Positions 37,410 to 45,243 of a stretch of DNA of 64,000 nucleotides are shown here, one piece after another. The notes beneath the pieces were generated by a model. The model was not told where the DNA came from. It did not search any database and was given only the letters and a program-made list of their open reading frames with translations. The first letter of the stretch is position 1; the number at the start of each line of letters is the position of its first letter. Made by a program: the position numbers and the translations under genes. The DNA is from Bacteroidales bacterium (GTDB lineage Bacteria > Bacteroidota > Bacteroidia > Bacteroidales > UBA932). The stretch is from positions 62,001 to 126,000 of the forward strand of contig JAGBAO010000017.1 in the NCBI GenBank assembly GCA_017938925.1. The letters are read 5' to 3'.

Positions 37410-38618
37410 TTATATTTCAAAATAATCCACAGCCTTCGGCGCATCCTCCAGGCGGTCGCTGAACACACTTGGTGCCAGGTCCTTCATGTTGTATCTGCTC
37501 GCCATCACCTGACCGTAGGCTCCGGTGCTTCGGATGGCCATAAGGTCGCCCCTCACACTCAGAGGCAGCAGTCTTCCTGCTCCCCATACGTCGCTGGATT
37601 CGCAGACAGGACCCACGATGTCGTATGCCTGATGTGTCGGGAAGAAGGTCCTCATCTGGGCGGACAGGTTCTCGATCTTATGGTATGCTCCGTAAAGTGC
37701 AGGTCTTATAAGGTCGTTCATTCCGGCATCCATGATCAGGAAGTTCTTTGTCTCGCCGCTCTTTACGAAGACTACACGGGAGATAAGAGTTCCGCACTGC
37801 GCGACCAGTGAACGGCCAGGTTCAACATGCACTCTCTGGCCCGGACGACGCACTATGTTCTGAGAAATCGTCTCGAACCATGTGGCGAAATCGGCAACAG
37901 GGTTTCCATCAGGATCGTCATAATCGACTCCAAGACCTCCTCCGAGATTTATATTCCTTACTTTCAGCCCTTTGTCTTCGAAATATCTCACAATGTCATT
38001 TACTCTCTGACACTCAAGGGCAAACACTTCGTCCACCCTTGTGATCTGCGATCCGATATGGAAATGCAGACCGAAGAAGTCTATGTGCTCGCTCTTCTGG
38101 AGGATTTCAATAAGCTTGTCGAACTCGTGCTGCGAGATTCCGAACTTGTTCTCATAGAGTCCGGTGGTCACATATTTATGGGTGTGAGCGTCAATGTCCG
38201 GGTTTATACGCACTGAAATGCTTGCCTTCACGCCATAGTGGTGAGCCATCTCGTTGATCACGAATATCTCCTGAAGAGACTCGCAGTTGAAGGCCTCGAT
38301 GCCGAGGCGGAGTGCATTGTATATCTCCTTGTCGCTCTTTCCCACACCGGCATAGACAATCTTGTCGGCAGGAAAGCCGCAGTCGTGAGCGTGCAGCACC
38401 TCGTTGCCGCTTACGCAGTCTGCTCCGAATCCCTTGGAACTTATATATTCAAGCAGCCTCCTTTCCACATTGGCTTTCACAGCATAATGCACGTTTATCT
38501 TGTGTGCAGCAGCAAGTTCAGCGACATGGTCCACAGTCTTGTGAAAGAGATCCATGTCGTAATAATAGAACGGAGTCGCTATCTTGTCGAATTGCTCTAT
38601 AATATTGAAATCCAGCAT
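37410..38618 (-). CDS. lysA: Diaminopimelate decarboxylase
   Basis: Makes lysine from meso-diaminopimelate with PLP. The 402-residue protein has the PLP lysine in HYAVKANVERR, the GFGADCVSGNE and FGLHFHIGSQ blocks, NLGGGLGVDY, EPGRSLVAQCG, and the GPVCESSDVWG catalytic cysteine motif near the end. Length is normal. A -7 element lies 62 bases upstream on the same strand. Confidence 0.97.
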   Translation of the reverse strand: MLDFNIIEQFDKIATPFYYYDMDLFHKTVDHVAELAAAHKINVHYAVKANVERRLLEYISSKGFGADCVSGNEVLHAHDCGFPADKIVYAGVGKSDKEIYNALRLGIEAFNCESLQEIFVINEMAHHYGVKASISVRINPDIDAHTHKYVTTGLYENKFGISQHEFDKLIEILQKSEHIDFFGLHFHIGSQITRVDEVFALECQRVNDIVRYFEDKGLKVRNINLGGGLGVDYDDPDGNPVADFATWFETISQNIVRRPGQRVHVEPGRSLVAQCGTLISRVVFVKSGETKNFLIMDAGMNDLIRPALYGAYHKIENLSAQMRTFFPTHQAYDIVGPVCESSDVWGAGRLLPLSVRGDLMAIRSTGAYGQVMASRYNMKDLAPSVFSDRLEDAPKAVDYFEI

Positions 38619-38675
38619 CTTATCTTATTCGAATATGTCTATTGTCTTTCCTTGGGTCTTTTTGCCGGAAAAACG

Positions 38676-38708
38676 GTTGCAAAAATAACGAAAAAATCCG
38701 TAATTTCG
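38676..38708 (+). promoter_or_regulatory. Promoter for the 7TM-AraC regulator
   Basis: GTTG (38676-38679), 21 bases, TAATTTCG (38701-38708). One mismatch in each element from TTTG and TAnnTTTG. It overlaps the lysA -7 element on the other strand. Confidence 0.4.
38680..38687 (-). promoter_or_regulatory. -7 element for lysA-ffh
   Basis: TATTTTTG on the minus strand, exact TAnnTTTG. It would give a leader of about 55 bases. It lies back to back with the plus-strand promoter of the AraC-type gene, so the two divergent units may interfere. Confidence 0.5.
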
Positions 38709-38743
38709 CAGCCAGATTCTTAAAACCGATTTGCGCACATAAA

Positions 38744-39937
38744 ATGTTGGCTATTAATATAAATCCGGACACTGCATTTCAGTTGATAGCAGGAGTTGCT
38801 TCGACTGTGCTTTCCGCTCTTCTGATGATGATAAAGATTCCTCAGTCAGCATACAGCGGCAAGCTGGCCACTTCCAAGCACGCCATAGTCGTAAGCTTCC
38901 TCATTTGCAGCTTCATGATGTTCTACACCATCTCCGAGTATGGTTCACCAGCCATCTGGGACTGGGAGATGTTCACCATGCTGACGATGTACATCGTGGT
39001 CCACTTCTCCACCTCGATCATATCCTATTCCATGATTGCCCTGCTCAACACCGAGAGGCATAAGGGACAGAGTCTGTTCATGCCGGGACTCTTCGTGTCT
39101 GCAATCATAGCCTTCCTTCTGCTGGAATCATATAAGTCTCAGAATATGGCCTATTTCGGGGTCGTATGCCTGATTGCAGTAGTCTCCTTCCTCATTCAGT
39201 CCGTGACCTATATCGTCTATTTCGACAGGGCATACAAGCAGTCCCTTAAGGACCTTGAAAACTACTACGATGAGGATGAAAGCCATAAGATCAAATGGGT
39301 AAGGTTCTGCTACATCATATCGATGCTGACCAATATCGTCTTCCTTGTCTATATAGGCCTGTTCTGGTTCCTGGACTACAAGATGGAGGTGGCTTCGCTC
39401 TATACCATGTGGTATATGCTTTATTTCACCTATCTGACATCAAACTTCCTTTCGTTCCTCAGCACTCATAAGGTAGTGCTGGAAGCGGTGGCTCACAGGG
39501 CTTTGTCGGGACAGAGCATAAGGATCAATCTTGGAGACGGAATCAAGTCACGCATCAGCAGGCAGAACTCCGGACAGGAATCACCGGTCAGAGCAAATGA
39601 CTTCAAGAGCATAGAACGGGCTCTGAAGGTGTGGGTGGCTCAGAAAAGGTATTGCGAATATGACAAGAGCCGCGAGGAGATAGCAGCGGAACTTGGAACT
39701 ACCAAGGAGGCTCTCCATCACTATTTTATGGTGAAGAAGGGAATTGATTTCAAGAGCTGGCGCACTGAACTCAGAATTGAGGAGGCAAAAAGAATGTTGA
39801 TAGAGAACAAGGAATTCTCTATCAACATAATAGGGGAGATGTCAGGCTTCAGCGACAGGTCCAACTTCCATCGTCAGTTCGTGAAGCTGGTGGGTTGCTC
39901 GCCTAAACAGTGGCGTGAGTCTGGCGGAAAGCTCTGA
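38744..39937 (+). CDS. Seven-helix membrane protein with AraC-type DNA-binding domain
   Basis: A 397-residue predicted membrane-bound regulator. ATG 38744 (MLAININPD) is chosen because the longer reading crosses the promoter. Seven hydrophobic helices span about residues 12-235 (for example VVSFLICSFMMFYTISEY, GVVCLIAVVSFLIQSVTYIV and WVRFCYIISMLTNIVFLVYI). A linker of about 60 residues follows. The C-terminal 100 residues are an AraC helix-turn-helix pair: REEIAAELGTTKEALHHYF and INIIGEMSGFSDRSNFHRQF, ending GCSPKQWRESG. It probably senses an envelope or membrane signal and binds DNA while membrane-bound. Its 3' end overlaps the convergent GntR gene by 35 bases. Confidence 0.85.
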   Translation: MLAININPDTAFQLIAGVASTVLSALLMMIKIPQSAYSGKLATSKHAIVVSFLICSFMMFYTISEYGSPAIWDWEMFTMLTMYIVVHFSTSIISYSMIALLNTERHKGQSLFMPGLFVSAIIAFLLLESYKSQNMAYFGVVCLIAVVSFLIQSVTYIVYFDRAYKQSLKDLENYYDEDESHKIKWVRFCYIISMLTNIVFLVYIGLFWFLDYKMEVASLYTMWYMLYFTYLTSNFLSFLSTHKVVLEAVAHRALSGQSIRINLGDGIKSRISRQNSGQESPVRANDFKSIERALKVWVAQKRYCEYDKSREEIAAELGTTKEALHHYFMVKKGIDFKSWRTELRIEEAKRMLIENKEFSINIIGEMSGFSDRSNFHRQFVKLVGCSPKQWRESGGKL

Positions 39938-40268
39938 CCAGTTCCTCTTCGCTGATTTCCAGCAGTCTCATCTTCTTTATCATCATAGGCAGTTCTTCAT
40001 TGAGGAACTGCTCTTTTTGTGCCTCCAGCACCTTCACCCGTGCATCAGGACTTGTGAAGTAGCCGATACCGCGCCTGTTGTATATGATTCCTTCGGAAGT
40101 GAGTTTCTCATAACTTCGCATCACGGTGTTGGGATTCACTCCGATTTCGGCCCCATATTCACGCACCGACGGAATCCTTTCGTCGCCAGGAAGGTCTCCG
40201 CTAAGGATCCTGTCGCAGATGGCGTCGCAGATCTGGAGGTAAATTGACTTGTTGCTGTTGAATTCCAT
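39903..40268 (-). CDS. YtrA-type GntR transcriptional regulator
   Basis: A 121-residue repressor. The winged helix spans about 8-75 (IYLQICDAICDRILSGDLPGDERIPSVREYGAEIGVNPNTVMRSYEKL in form) with the wing NRRGIGYFT. The short C-terminal tail of about 45 residues, rather than a ligand domain, is typical of the YtrA subfamily, which controls adjacent ABC transporters. It is the last gene of the ATPase-permease-GntR operon, four bases after the permease gene, and probably binds the inverted repeat at 41998. Confidence 0.93.
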   Translation of the reverse strand: MEFNSNKSIYLQICDAICDRILSGDLPGDERIPSVREYGAEIGVNPNTVMRSYEKLTSEGIIYNRRGIGYFTSPDARVKVLEAQKEQFLNEELPMMIKKMRLLEISEEELVRAFRQTHATV

Positions 40269-40272
40269 TGTC

Positions 40273-41145
40273 TTAGTGCTTTATAGTCTTGATCCTGAAA
40301 TATATGAGTCCGAGCATGATGAGATTCGCCACTGTGTCGTTGATGGTATCTACAAGTGCGGCATGTCTCATTATTCCCATATTGAACAGTCTCTCGACCG
40401 CTTCCTGAGAGTCCATCACTGTCATCCTCATTGCAAATTCCTTCATGTATGTGCTCATGAACGGTGTTATGGCCATGCTCAGGACCATTGACAATGCTAT
40501 GAAGGCAAGTATTGTCTTGGCTGTCTTGCCTGACTTGAACCAGATGGCTCCGGCAAGGAACCAGAGTGAGATTCCGATGATGTCATCCACATACAGCCAT
40601 GGACAGCTGATTTCCTTTACGAAATGTGCCAGGGCAGGGAAGGCCTGTATGTCGCCCTCCGTGGCGATCGACTCGTTTATGAAGAAGTCGAAAAACTCTC
40701 TCACTGACGGAATTATGGCGGCTCCGCATGTATTGTCGATCGTGCAGAGAAGTGCGTCTGTTCCGAGATATATGCATGCACTCAGGATAGGGGCTACGAA
40801 AATGGTCATGAGGACCATGCTGAGCACCTTTTCGAATGAGGATGCCGGAATCATCAGCCATGCGGTTCCGAATCTCTTTTCCGTGATTTTTCCGTAGCAT
40901 TTGACCGGCATGGTGGTCATAAGTACAAACATCGAGACTACGAATGTAAACACCCTGAATGATTTGTCGGGTCCGCTCCATTCACCGGTGAAAGCCAGTC
41001 CCATGCATACGGTTCCTATATATATTATCAGCCCCATAAGACTGATGAGCAGCATGCTGAGCCAGTAGTTGGATGCACAGCTTCTGAGGTCAGATACGAA
41101 ATATTTTCCGAACCTCCTGAAATTGAATATATCTTTAGTTTTCAT
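40273..41145 (-). CDS. ABC-2-like transporter permease
   Basis: A 290-residue integral membrane protein with about six hydrophobic helices (for example WLSMLLISLMGLIIYIGTVCMGL, VFTFVVSMFVLMTTMPV, MVLMTIFVAPILSACIYLG, ISLWFLAGAIWF, TILAFIALSMVLSMAI). No family motif is strong. Its start overlaps the ATPase gene by 11 bases, so the two are a transporter pair. The substrate is unknown; homologous systems in Firmicutes respond to cell-wall antibiotics, but this need not hold here. Confidence 0.82.
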   Translation of the reverse strand: MKTKDIFNFRRFGKYFVSDLRSCASNYWLSMLLISLMGLIIYIGTVCMGLAFTGEWSGPDKSFRVFTFVVSMFVLMTTMPVKCYGKITEKRFGTAWLMIPASSFEKVLSMVLMTIFVAPILSACIYLGTDALLCTIDNTCGAAIIPSVREFFDFFINESIATEGDIQAFPALAHFVKEISCPWLYVDDIIGISLWFLAGAIWFKSGKTAKTILAFIALSMVLSMAITPFMSTYMKEFAMRMTVMDSQEAVERLFNMGIMRHAALVDTINDTVANLIMLGLIYFRIKTIKH

Positions 41146-41965
41146 CTTTTAATCCTTTAACCAGTTCCTTATGAAGATGCACGGTGTTGAACAGCGCCTC
41201 GATATTGACCTTGCTGTCCTCGCCTGTGGTGTTTATGAGCACCTGGATATTTCCTCCAGGAATCATCTCGCAGTAAAGTGCGCCCTCCTTGCGGTCGTTG
41301 CTGTAATCGAAGAAGAACTTTTCGGCAATCTTTTCCAATGAAGCATTTAGGAGCACGTCCTGCCTGTCCAGAATGATGATAGGGTCGATGATGTTTTCAA
41401 GATCACGTACCTGATGTGTGGAGATGAGAAGTGTGGAGTCCTCGCGGGTGTATTTCATGACTGCCTTCCTGAACTGGGCCTTTGAGGGGATGTCAAGGCC
41501 GTTGGTCGGCTCGTCCATGAACAGGTACTTGGTGTTGCAGGCAAGGGCGAATGCGATATGGGTCTTCTTCAGTTGTCCGAACGACATCCTGTTCATCTTC
41601 TGATTGATGTCATTCTCGAAAGAATCCATGATTTCGATGAATTTGTTCAGGTCAAATCCCTCCCAGAACTTGCCGTAGTTCTCTGCATACTCGATGGCCT
41701 TCATGTTGATTTCAGCCACTTCGTCGCTAAGATAATAGATTTCAGTCAGAAGGGAAGGTTCCCTCTTCCATGGGTTATGGCCGTCGATGTCGATTTGTCC
41801 GGCCTTAGCGTTCTTGAGCCCGCTCAAAAGGGTCAGGAGAGTGGTCTTGCCGACTCCGTTCTCGCCGAGAAGACCGTAGATGCGGCCTTCCTCAAGATTC
41901 ATTGTGATGTCTTTCAGCACGACGTTTTCGCCGTAGCTGAAACCAAGATCTTTGATTCTGATCAT
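41135..41965 (-). CDS. ABC transporter ATP-binding protein
   Basis: A 276-residue ATPase. Walker A is GLLGENGVGKTTLL (near 32-45), the signature is MSFGQLKKTHIAFALA (SFGQ in place of SGGQ), Walker B is YLFMDEPTNGLD, and the His-switch is ISTHQVRD. The C-terminal extension of about 70 residues is short. It is the first gene of the operon, downstream of a full promoter and operator. Confidence 0.93.
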   Translation of the reverse strand: MIRIKDLGFSYGENVVLKDITMNLEEGRIYGLLGENGVGKTTLLTLLSGLKNAKAGQIDIDGHNPWKREPSLLTEIYYLSDEVAEINMKAIEYAENYGKFWEGFDLNKFIEIMDSFENDINQKMNRMSFGQLKKTHIAFALACNTKYLFMDEPTNGLDIPSKAQFRKAVMKYTREDSTLLISTHQVRDLENIIDPIIILDRQDVLLNASLEKIAEKFFFDYSNDRKEGALYCEMIPGGNIQVLINTTGEDSKVNIEALFNTVHLHKELVKGLKDEN

Positions 41966-41997
41966 GATGTTATACCTTTAAAGTGTCTATTTGTTAT

Positions 41998-42021
41998 AGT
42001 GTATTACTAAACTAATACACT
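41998..42021. promoter_or_regulatory. Predicted GntR (YtrA-type) operator
   Basis: AGTGTATTA, six bases, TAATACACT: perfect 9-bp arms. It lies immediately downstream of the -7 element, covering the expected transcription start. Such AGTGTA...TACACT dyads are typical targets of YtrA-type repressors. Confidence 0.85.
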
Positions 42022-42022
42022 G

Positions 42023-42053
42023 CAAAGGTAATAACATTTTTCATACCACCAAA
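42023..42053 (-). promoter_or_regulatory. Full Bacteroidetes promoter for the ABC-GntR operon
   Basis: On the minus strand TTTG (42050-42053), 19 bases, TACCTTTG (42023-42030). Both elements are exact. The operator follows directly, so bound repressor would block initiation. Confidence 0.88.
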
Positions 42054-42078
42054 ACTTTTTATCGTCTTGTGAGTGGAA

Positions 42079-42972
42079 TTATTTACGGATGTGGGATCTG
42101 TTTCGGTATTCGGCCATGTTTATCCTCAATTCCGAATGCTCTGATTCGGGAAGTGCCCAGTTGAGGAACCGTTCGCGGATATAGTCCACTGCCTGCTGTG
42201 ACGGATGGCACATGTCCTCTGCATAGAAACGGTAGTCACGCAGTTCGTCCATCATGATTTCGTAGGCAGGGAAGTAGTCTGTTCCCGGAATCGTGCCCTG
42301 ACTGTCATCTGTTGCCTGGATTGCGGATTCCACACCCAGAAGCAATGACGCCTTGCTGATCTGGTTTCCGTGGGCCCCGTCCTTGAAATGACGGATCGGA
42401 CTTACTGTGATTATGAATTCCTTGGGCCTGATGCCTTTGCTGCTGTTGCATATGGACATGATCTCCTGAAGGATAGCGGACGTCCTGTCCGCAGTAAGGA
42501 ATTCCCGGGTATATTCTCTGGCCGGGTGCTTGAGACAGTTCGACACAATCATGTCCCTCCCGATATGTCTGTAGCACCAGCTCGTGCCAAGGGTGATGAT
42601 GATCCTGTTGCAGTCTTTGAAGAAATCCGCAGCCTTTTCCAGCGAGAGGTTGGCATCACTGAGGAATTCTTCGCGCGTCGCCCTTGCGTGTGAGGTGTGA
42701 TGGCTGAACGAGCATGTGCGGAGGTCTCCTGCCCCGATCTCCTCGCAGTCCTCTGCCGTGAACCGTTCACGGCTGAGCAGTCTTCTGACGGCAGAAAGTA
42801 TGGACTCCGGATTATACAAGGTGCCGAACGGATTAACGCACACGTCAAATCCGAAATCAGCGAGCTGTTTCCCGATGTTGTCCGAAAAGCAGCTTCCCAG
42901 CATCAGTATCCTGTCCTTGTATGAAATTCCGACCTTGCAGGGTGAGTCGGCCACCGGTGTCTGTAGTTTCAT
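42079..42972 (-). CDS. GSCFA-domain protein (SGNH-like)
   Basis: A 297-residue protein with the family's signature GSCFSDNIG near residue 27, then GFDVCVNPFGTLYNP, SFSHHTSHAR, ITLGTSWCY and the end motif AEDMCHPSQQAVDYI. GSCFA proteins belong to the GDSL/SGNH superfamily and are common in Bacteroidota; the reaction is not established. There is no signal peptide. Its start codon is just five bases after the -7 element, so the mRNA is probably leaderless. Confidence 0.92.
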   Translation of the reverse strand: MKLQTPVADSPCKVGISYKDRILMLGSCFSDNIGKQLADFGFDVCVNPFGTLYNPESILSAVRRLLSRERFTAEDCEEIGAGDLRTCSFSHHTSHARATREEFLSDANLSLEKAADFFKDCNRIIITLGTSWCYRHIGRDMIVSNCLKHPAREYTREFLTADRTSAILQEIMSICNSSKGIRPKEFIITVSPIRHFKDGAHGNQISKASLLLGVESAIQATDDSQGTIPGTDYFPAYEIMMDELRDYRFYAEDMCHPSQQAVDYIRERFLNWALPESEHSELRINMAEYRNRSHIRK

Positions 42973-42976
42973 CCGG

Positions 42977-42984
42977 CAAAAATA
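42977..42984 (-). promoter_or_regulatory. -7 element for the GSCFA gene, leaderless arrangement
   Basis: TATTTTTG on the minus strand, exact match, ending four bases before the ATG at 42972. A near match to the -33 element (ATTG) lies 22 bases further upstream. Confidence 0.5.
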
Positions 42985-43016
42985 CTATAAATATTTCAGA
43001 TTCTCCCAATCAGTGT

Positions 43017-43024
43017 TATCTTTG
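43017..43024 (+). promoter_or_regulatory. -7 element for the barrel-like gene
   Basis: TATCTTTG, exact TAnnTTTG, ending 13 bases before the ATG at 43038. The leader would be about 7 bases. Confidence 0.5.
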
Positions 43025-43037
43025 GACTTTCAAACCT

Positions 43038-44216
43038 ATGAATATGAAGAGAAACATCATATTGTCAGTTTTTGTGATTTTGCTGGTGACTTGCGAAGTG
43101 TTTGCAAGTGAGAAGGATACTTCTGGCAAAGGACATGTCCGGTTCGCCTATGACGTGCACTTCGAGATGAACTTCGACAATCGCGAACTGTACAGAAGCG
43201 CCTTCTCGAATTCCATGACCATATTCGGTGCCCGGCTCACTCCTTCGGTAGGCTTGCAGGCCGTTCAGGAGGACGGAACCTCCCACAAGCTGATGCTGGG
43301 AATAGATGTGATGAAGGATTTCGGTGCCTCGCCGGTGTCTGAACTGATAGCGGGGAAGGGGAGCGCGGAAACTCTCCCGAGACAGAACAATCTGGACCTT
43401 TTCAGGGAGATGACCTTATATTACAGGATGGAGAAGGATTTCGGTGACACCGACATGACTCTCTATGCCGGAATCTTTCCACGCAGAACAATGGAGGGAA
43501 GTTATTCCCGGGCCTTCTTCTCGGATTCACTCAAATTCTACGACAACAATCTTGAGGGCCTCCTTCTCAAGTTCACCAGGCCAAAGGCAAAGTTCGAGGT
43601 AGGTTGTGACTGGATAGGGCAGATAGGTACAGCAAGAAGAGAGCGCTTCATGATCTTCACAAGCGGTGAGGGAAAGGTGGCTCCTGTTCTAAGTCTGGGA
43701 TATTCCGGTTATATGTATCATTTCGCGAATTCCCGTCAGGTGAAGGGACTCGTGGACAACGTTCTCATCAATCCATACGCACGTTTCGACTTCGGGGACA
43801 GACTGAATCTCCAGGCTTTATCCCTCACGTTGGGATGGCTTCAGGCCATGCAGAACAACAGGAAGCATGTCGGAAAATATATCTTCCCTTGTGGCGGCCA
43901 TTTCGATCTGGAGGTAAGGAAATGGGATGTGGCCGTAAAGAATACGATGTTTTATGGAACCGACATGATGCCGTATTATAACAGTCACGACGAGGGTGGC
44001 ATCAAATATGGCAACGCCCTATACCTCGGAGATCCGTTCTATCGCGTGTTCGACAATATGACAACCTCCAGAACAGGCCTGTATGACCGTCTGGAGGTGT
44101 GCTATGAACCTGTGATATGGAACAGGCTGGACCTTCGCGTCGCTGCTGTCTTCCATTTCAATGATTTCCATTATTCCGGATGCCAGCAGATTGTTGGACT
44201 TCTCGTGTCCTTCTGA
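43038..44216 (+). CDS. Predicted outer-membrane beta-barrel protein of unknown function
   Basis: A 392-residue protein. ATG 43038 (MNMKRNI) is followed by a signal peptide of about 23 residues ending VFAS. The rest alternates polar and aromatic residues in short strands (VRFAYDVHFEMNF, LTLYYRMEKDF, DMTLYAGIFPRR, LDLRVAAVFHFND) and ends in Phe (IVGLLVSF), as outer-membrane barrels do. No enzyme motif is visible. It is convergent with the GDPD gene, with a 3-base gap. The function is unknown; porin-like is a guess from form. Confidence 0.65.
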   Translation: MNMKRNIILSVFVILLVTCEVFASEKDTSGKGHVRFAYDVHFEMNFDNRELYRSAFSNSMTIFGARLTPSVGLQAVQEDGTSHKLMLGIDVMKDFGASPVSELIAGKGSAETLPRQNNLDLFREMTLYYRMEKDFGDTDMTLYAGIFPRRTMEGSYSRAFFSDSLKFYDNNLEGLLLKFTRPKAKFEVGCDWIGQIGTARRERFMIFTSGEGKVAPVLSLGYSGYMYHFANSRQVKGLVDNVLINPYARFDFGDRLNLQALSLTLGWLQAMQNNRKHVGKYIFPCGGHFDLEVRKWDVAVKNTMFYGTDMMPYYNSHDEGGIKYGNALYLGDPFYRVFDNMTTSRTGLYDRLEVCYEPVIWNRLDLRVAAVFHFNDFHYSGCQQIVGLLVSF

Positions 44217-44219
44217 CGC

Positions 44220-45053
44220 TTATTTCAATTCTTCAAGTCCTTCTCTGCTGATGATCTCTCTTGCCTTGAGAGGTTCGTCCGTGGTCATGTACATGACTCC
44301 GTGGTCAATGACCTGCAGCATGTTCTCCTCCTTGTTGACTGTCCAAGCGTTCGTGCTCATGTTGAGTTTCTTCGCCTTGGCAGCCCACTTCGGACTAAGA
44401 TTATAGATCTTGTAGTTGTAGTCGATGCCGTTTATTCCATCTCTCTTTACCCCGGCCGGACTCTTTTCCCCTCTGAGGTATTGAACGGTGTAGCCTGGGA
44501 GCTCTGCAGCAAGCCTCTTGCACATGTGATAGCTGAATGAGATGAACATCACCCTTTCCGGATCCAGAAGTTCGTGCTCCTTGAGTTTCGCTATGGTCAG
44601 GTCAATGAACCTGTCCTCTACCTCATCACATGAGTGTGGCTTCAGCTCATAGACCAGCATGGTCTGGGGATATTTCTTTCCCTGCTCAAGGAAGGCATCG
44701 AGTGTCGGGATCTTCTCTCCGTTGGCTATCGTGACATCCTTGAATTCGGAATAAGGGTACTTCTCAATGAGCTTGCCGTCAATCTTGCTGTCATGATATA
44801 CTATCAGCTCTCCGTCAGATGTCATATTCACATCAAATTCGCTGCCCCAGAAACCGTTCTCCTGAGCGCATCTGAGTGCCGCAATGGAGTTCTTTGCATA
44901 ACCTGCCTGATCGCAGTTCCAGAATCCTCTGTGAGCAACGATTCCCATAGTGGTGTTACGGCTAGGCTTCTTGGGTCTTGCATTTGCGCGTATCGCAATG
45001 AATGTGCTGCATAATATGACAATGGCAGCGATGGATAGGATCTGATATTTCAT
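44220..45053 (-). CDS. Glycerophosphodiester phosphodiesterase
   Basis: Hydrolyses glycerophosphodiesters to an alcohol and glycerol 3-phosphate. The 277-residue protein has an N-terminal hydrophobic leader (signal or anchor, 5-24), then the GDPD motifs AHRGFW (His), NSIAAL, GSEFDVNMTSDGELIVYHD (Glu, Asp, His) and VYELKP. The TIM-barrel end shows NAWTVN and GVMYMTTDEP. Predicted location is periplasmic. It is divergent from the glp operon and would supply its substrate. The start at 45053 has a -7 element about 30 bases upstream. Confidence 0.92.
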   Translation of the reverse strand: MKYQILSIAAIVILCSTFIAIRANARPKKPSRNTTMGIVAHRGFWNCDQAGYAKNSIAALRCAQENGFWGSEFDVNMTSDGELIVYHDSKIDGKLIEKYPYSEFKDVTIANGEKIPTLDAFLEQGKKYPQTMLVYELKPHSCDEVEDRFIDLTIAKLKEHELLDPERVMFISFSYHMCKRLAAELPGYTVQYLRGEKSPAGVKRDGINGIDYNYKIYNLSPKWAAKAKKLNMSTNAWTVNKEENMLQVIDHGVMYMTTDEPLKAREIISREGLEELK

Positions 45054-45081
45054 GGTTGTTTAAAATTTGGTGCGAATATAG

Positions 45082-45089
45082 CAAAAATA
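45082..45089 (-). promoter_or_regulatory. -7 element for the GDPD gene
   Basis: TATTTTTG on the minus strand, exact TAnnTTTG. No TTTG at the -33 distance. The direct repeats at 45136-45183 lie upstream of this promoter as well and may serve both units. Confidence 0.5.
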
Positions 45090-45135
45090 ATAAAACCTGA
45101 GACATGCTCTGGCTTTATTCAAGATTGTCGCTGAG

Positions 45136-45183
45136 CATACAGGCTTCCCAGAAAACATACCAGATCTCGACAAAAAACGTACC
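45136..45183. promoter_or_regulatory. Three phased direct repeats in the gdpd-glpA intergenic region
   Basis: CATACA (45136), AAAACATACC (45152-45161) and AAAACGTACC (45174-45183) are spaced 20-22 bases apart, about two helical turns. The last ends 6 bases before the glpA -33 element. This is the position of a class II-type activator site; the protein is unknown. Confidence 0.4.
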
Positions 45184-45189
45184 GTCATC

Positions 45190-45220
45190 TTTGTGCAGTC
45201 CGTTTATTTCATTAAATTTG
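45190..45220 (+). promoter_or_regulatory. Full Bacteroidetes promoter for the glp operon
   Basis: TTTG (45190-45193), 19 bases, TAAATTTG (45213-45220). Both elements are exact. Transcription would begin near 45226, 18 bases before the glpA ATG. Confidence 0.85.
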
Positions 45221-45243
45221 CAAGATTGATAAACCTAAGAATA

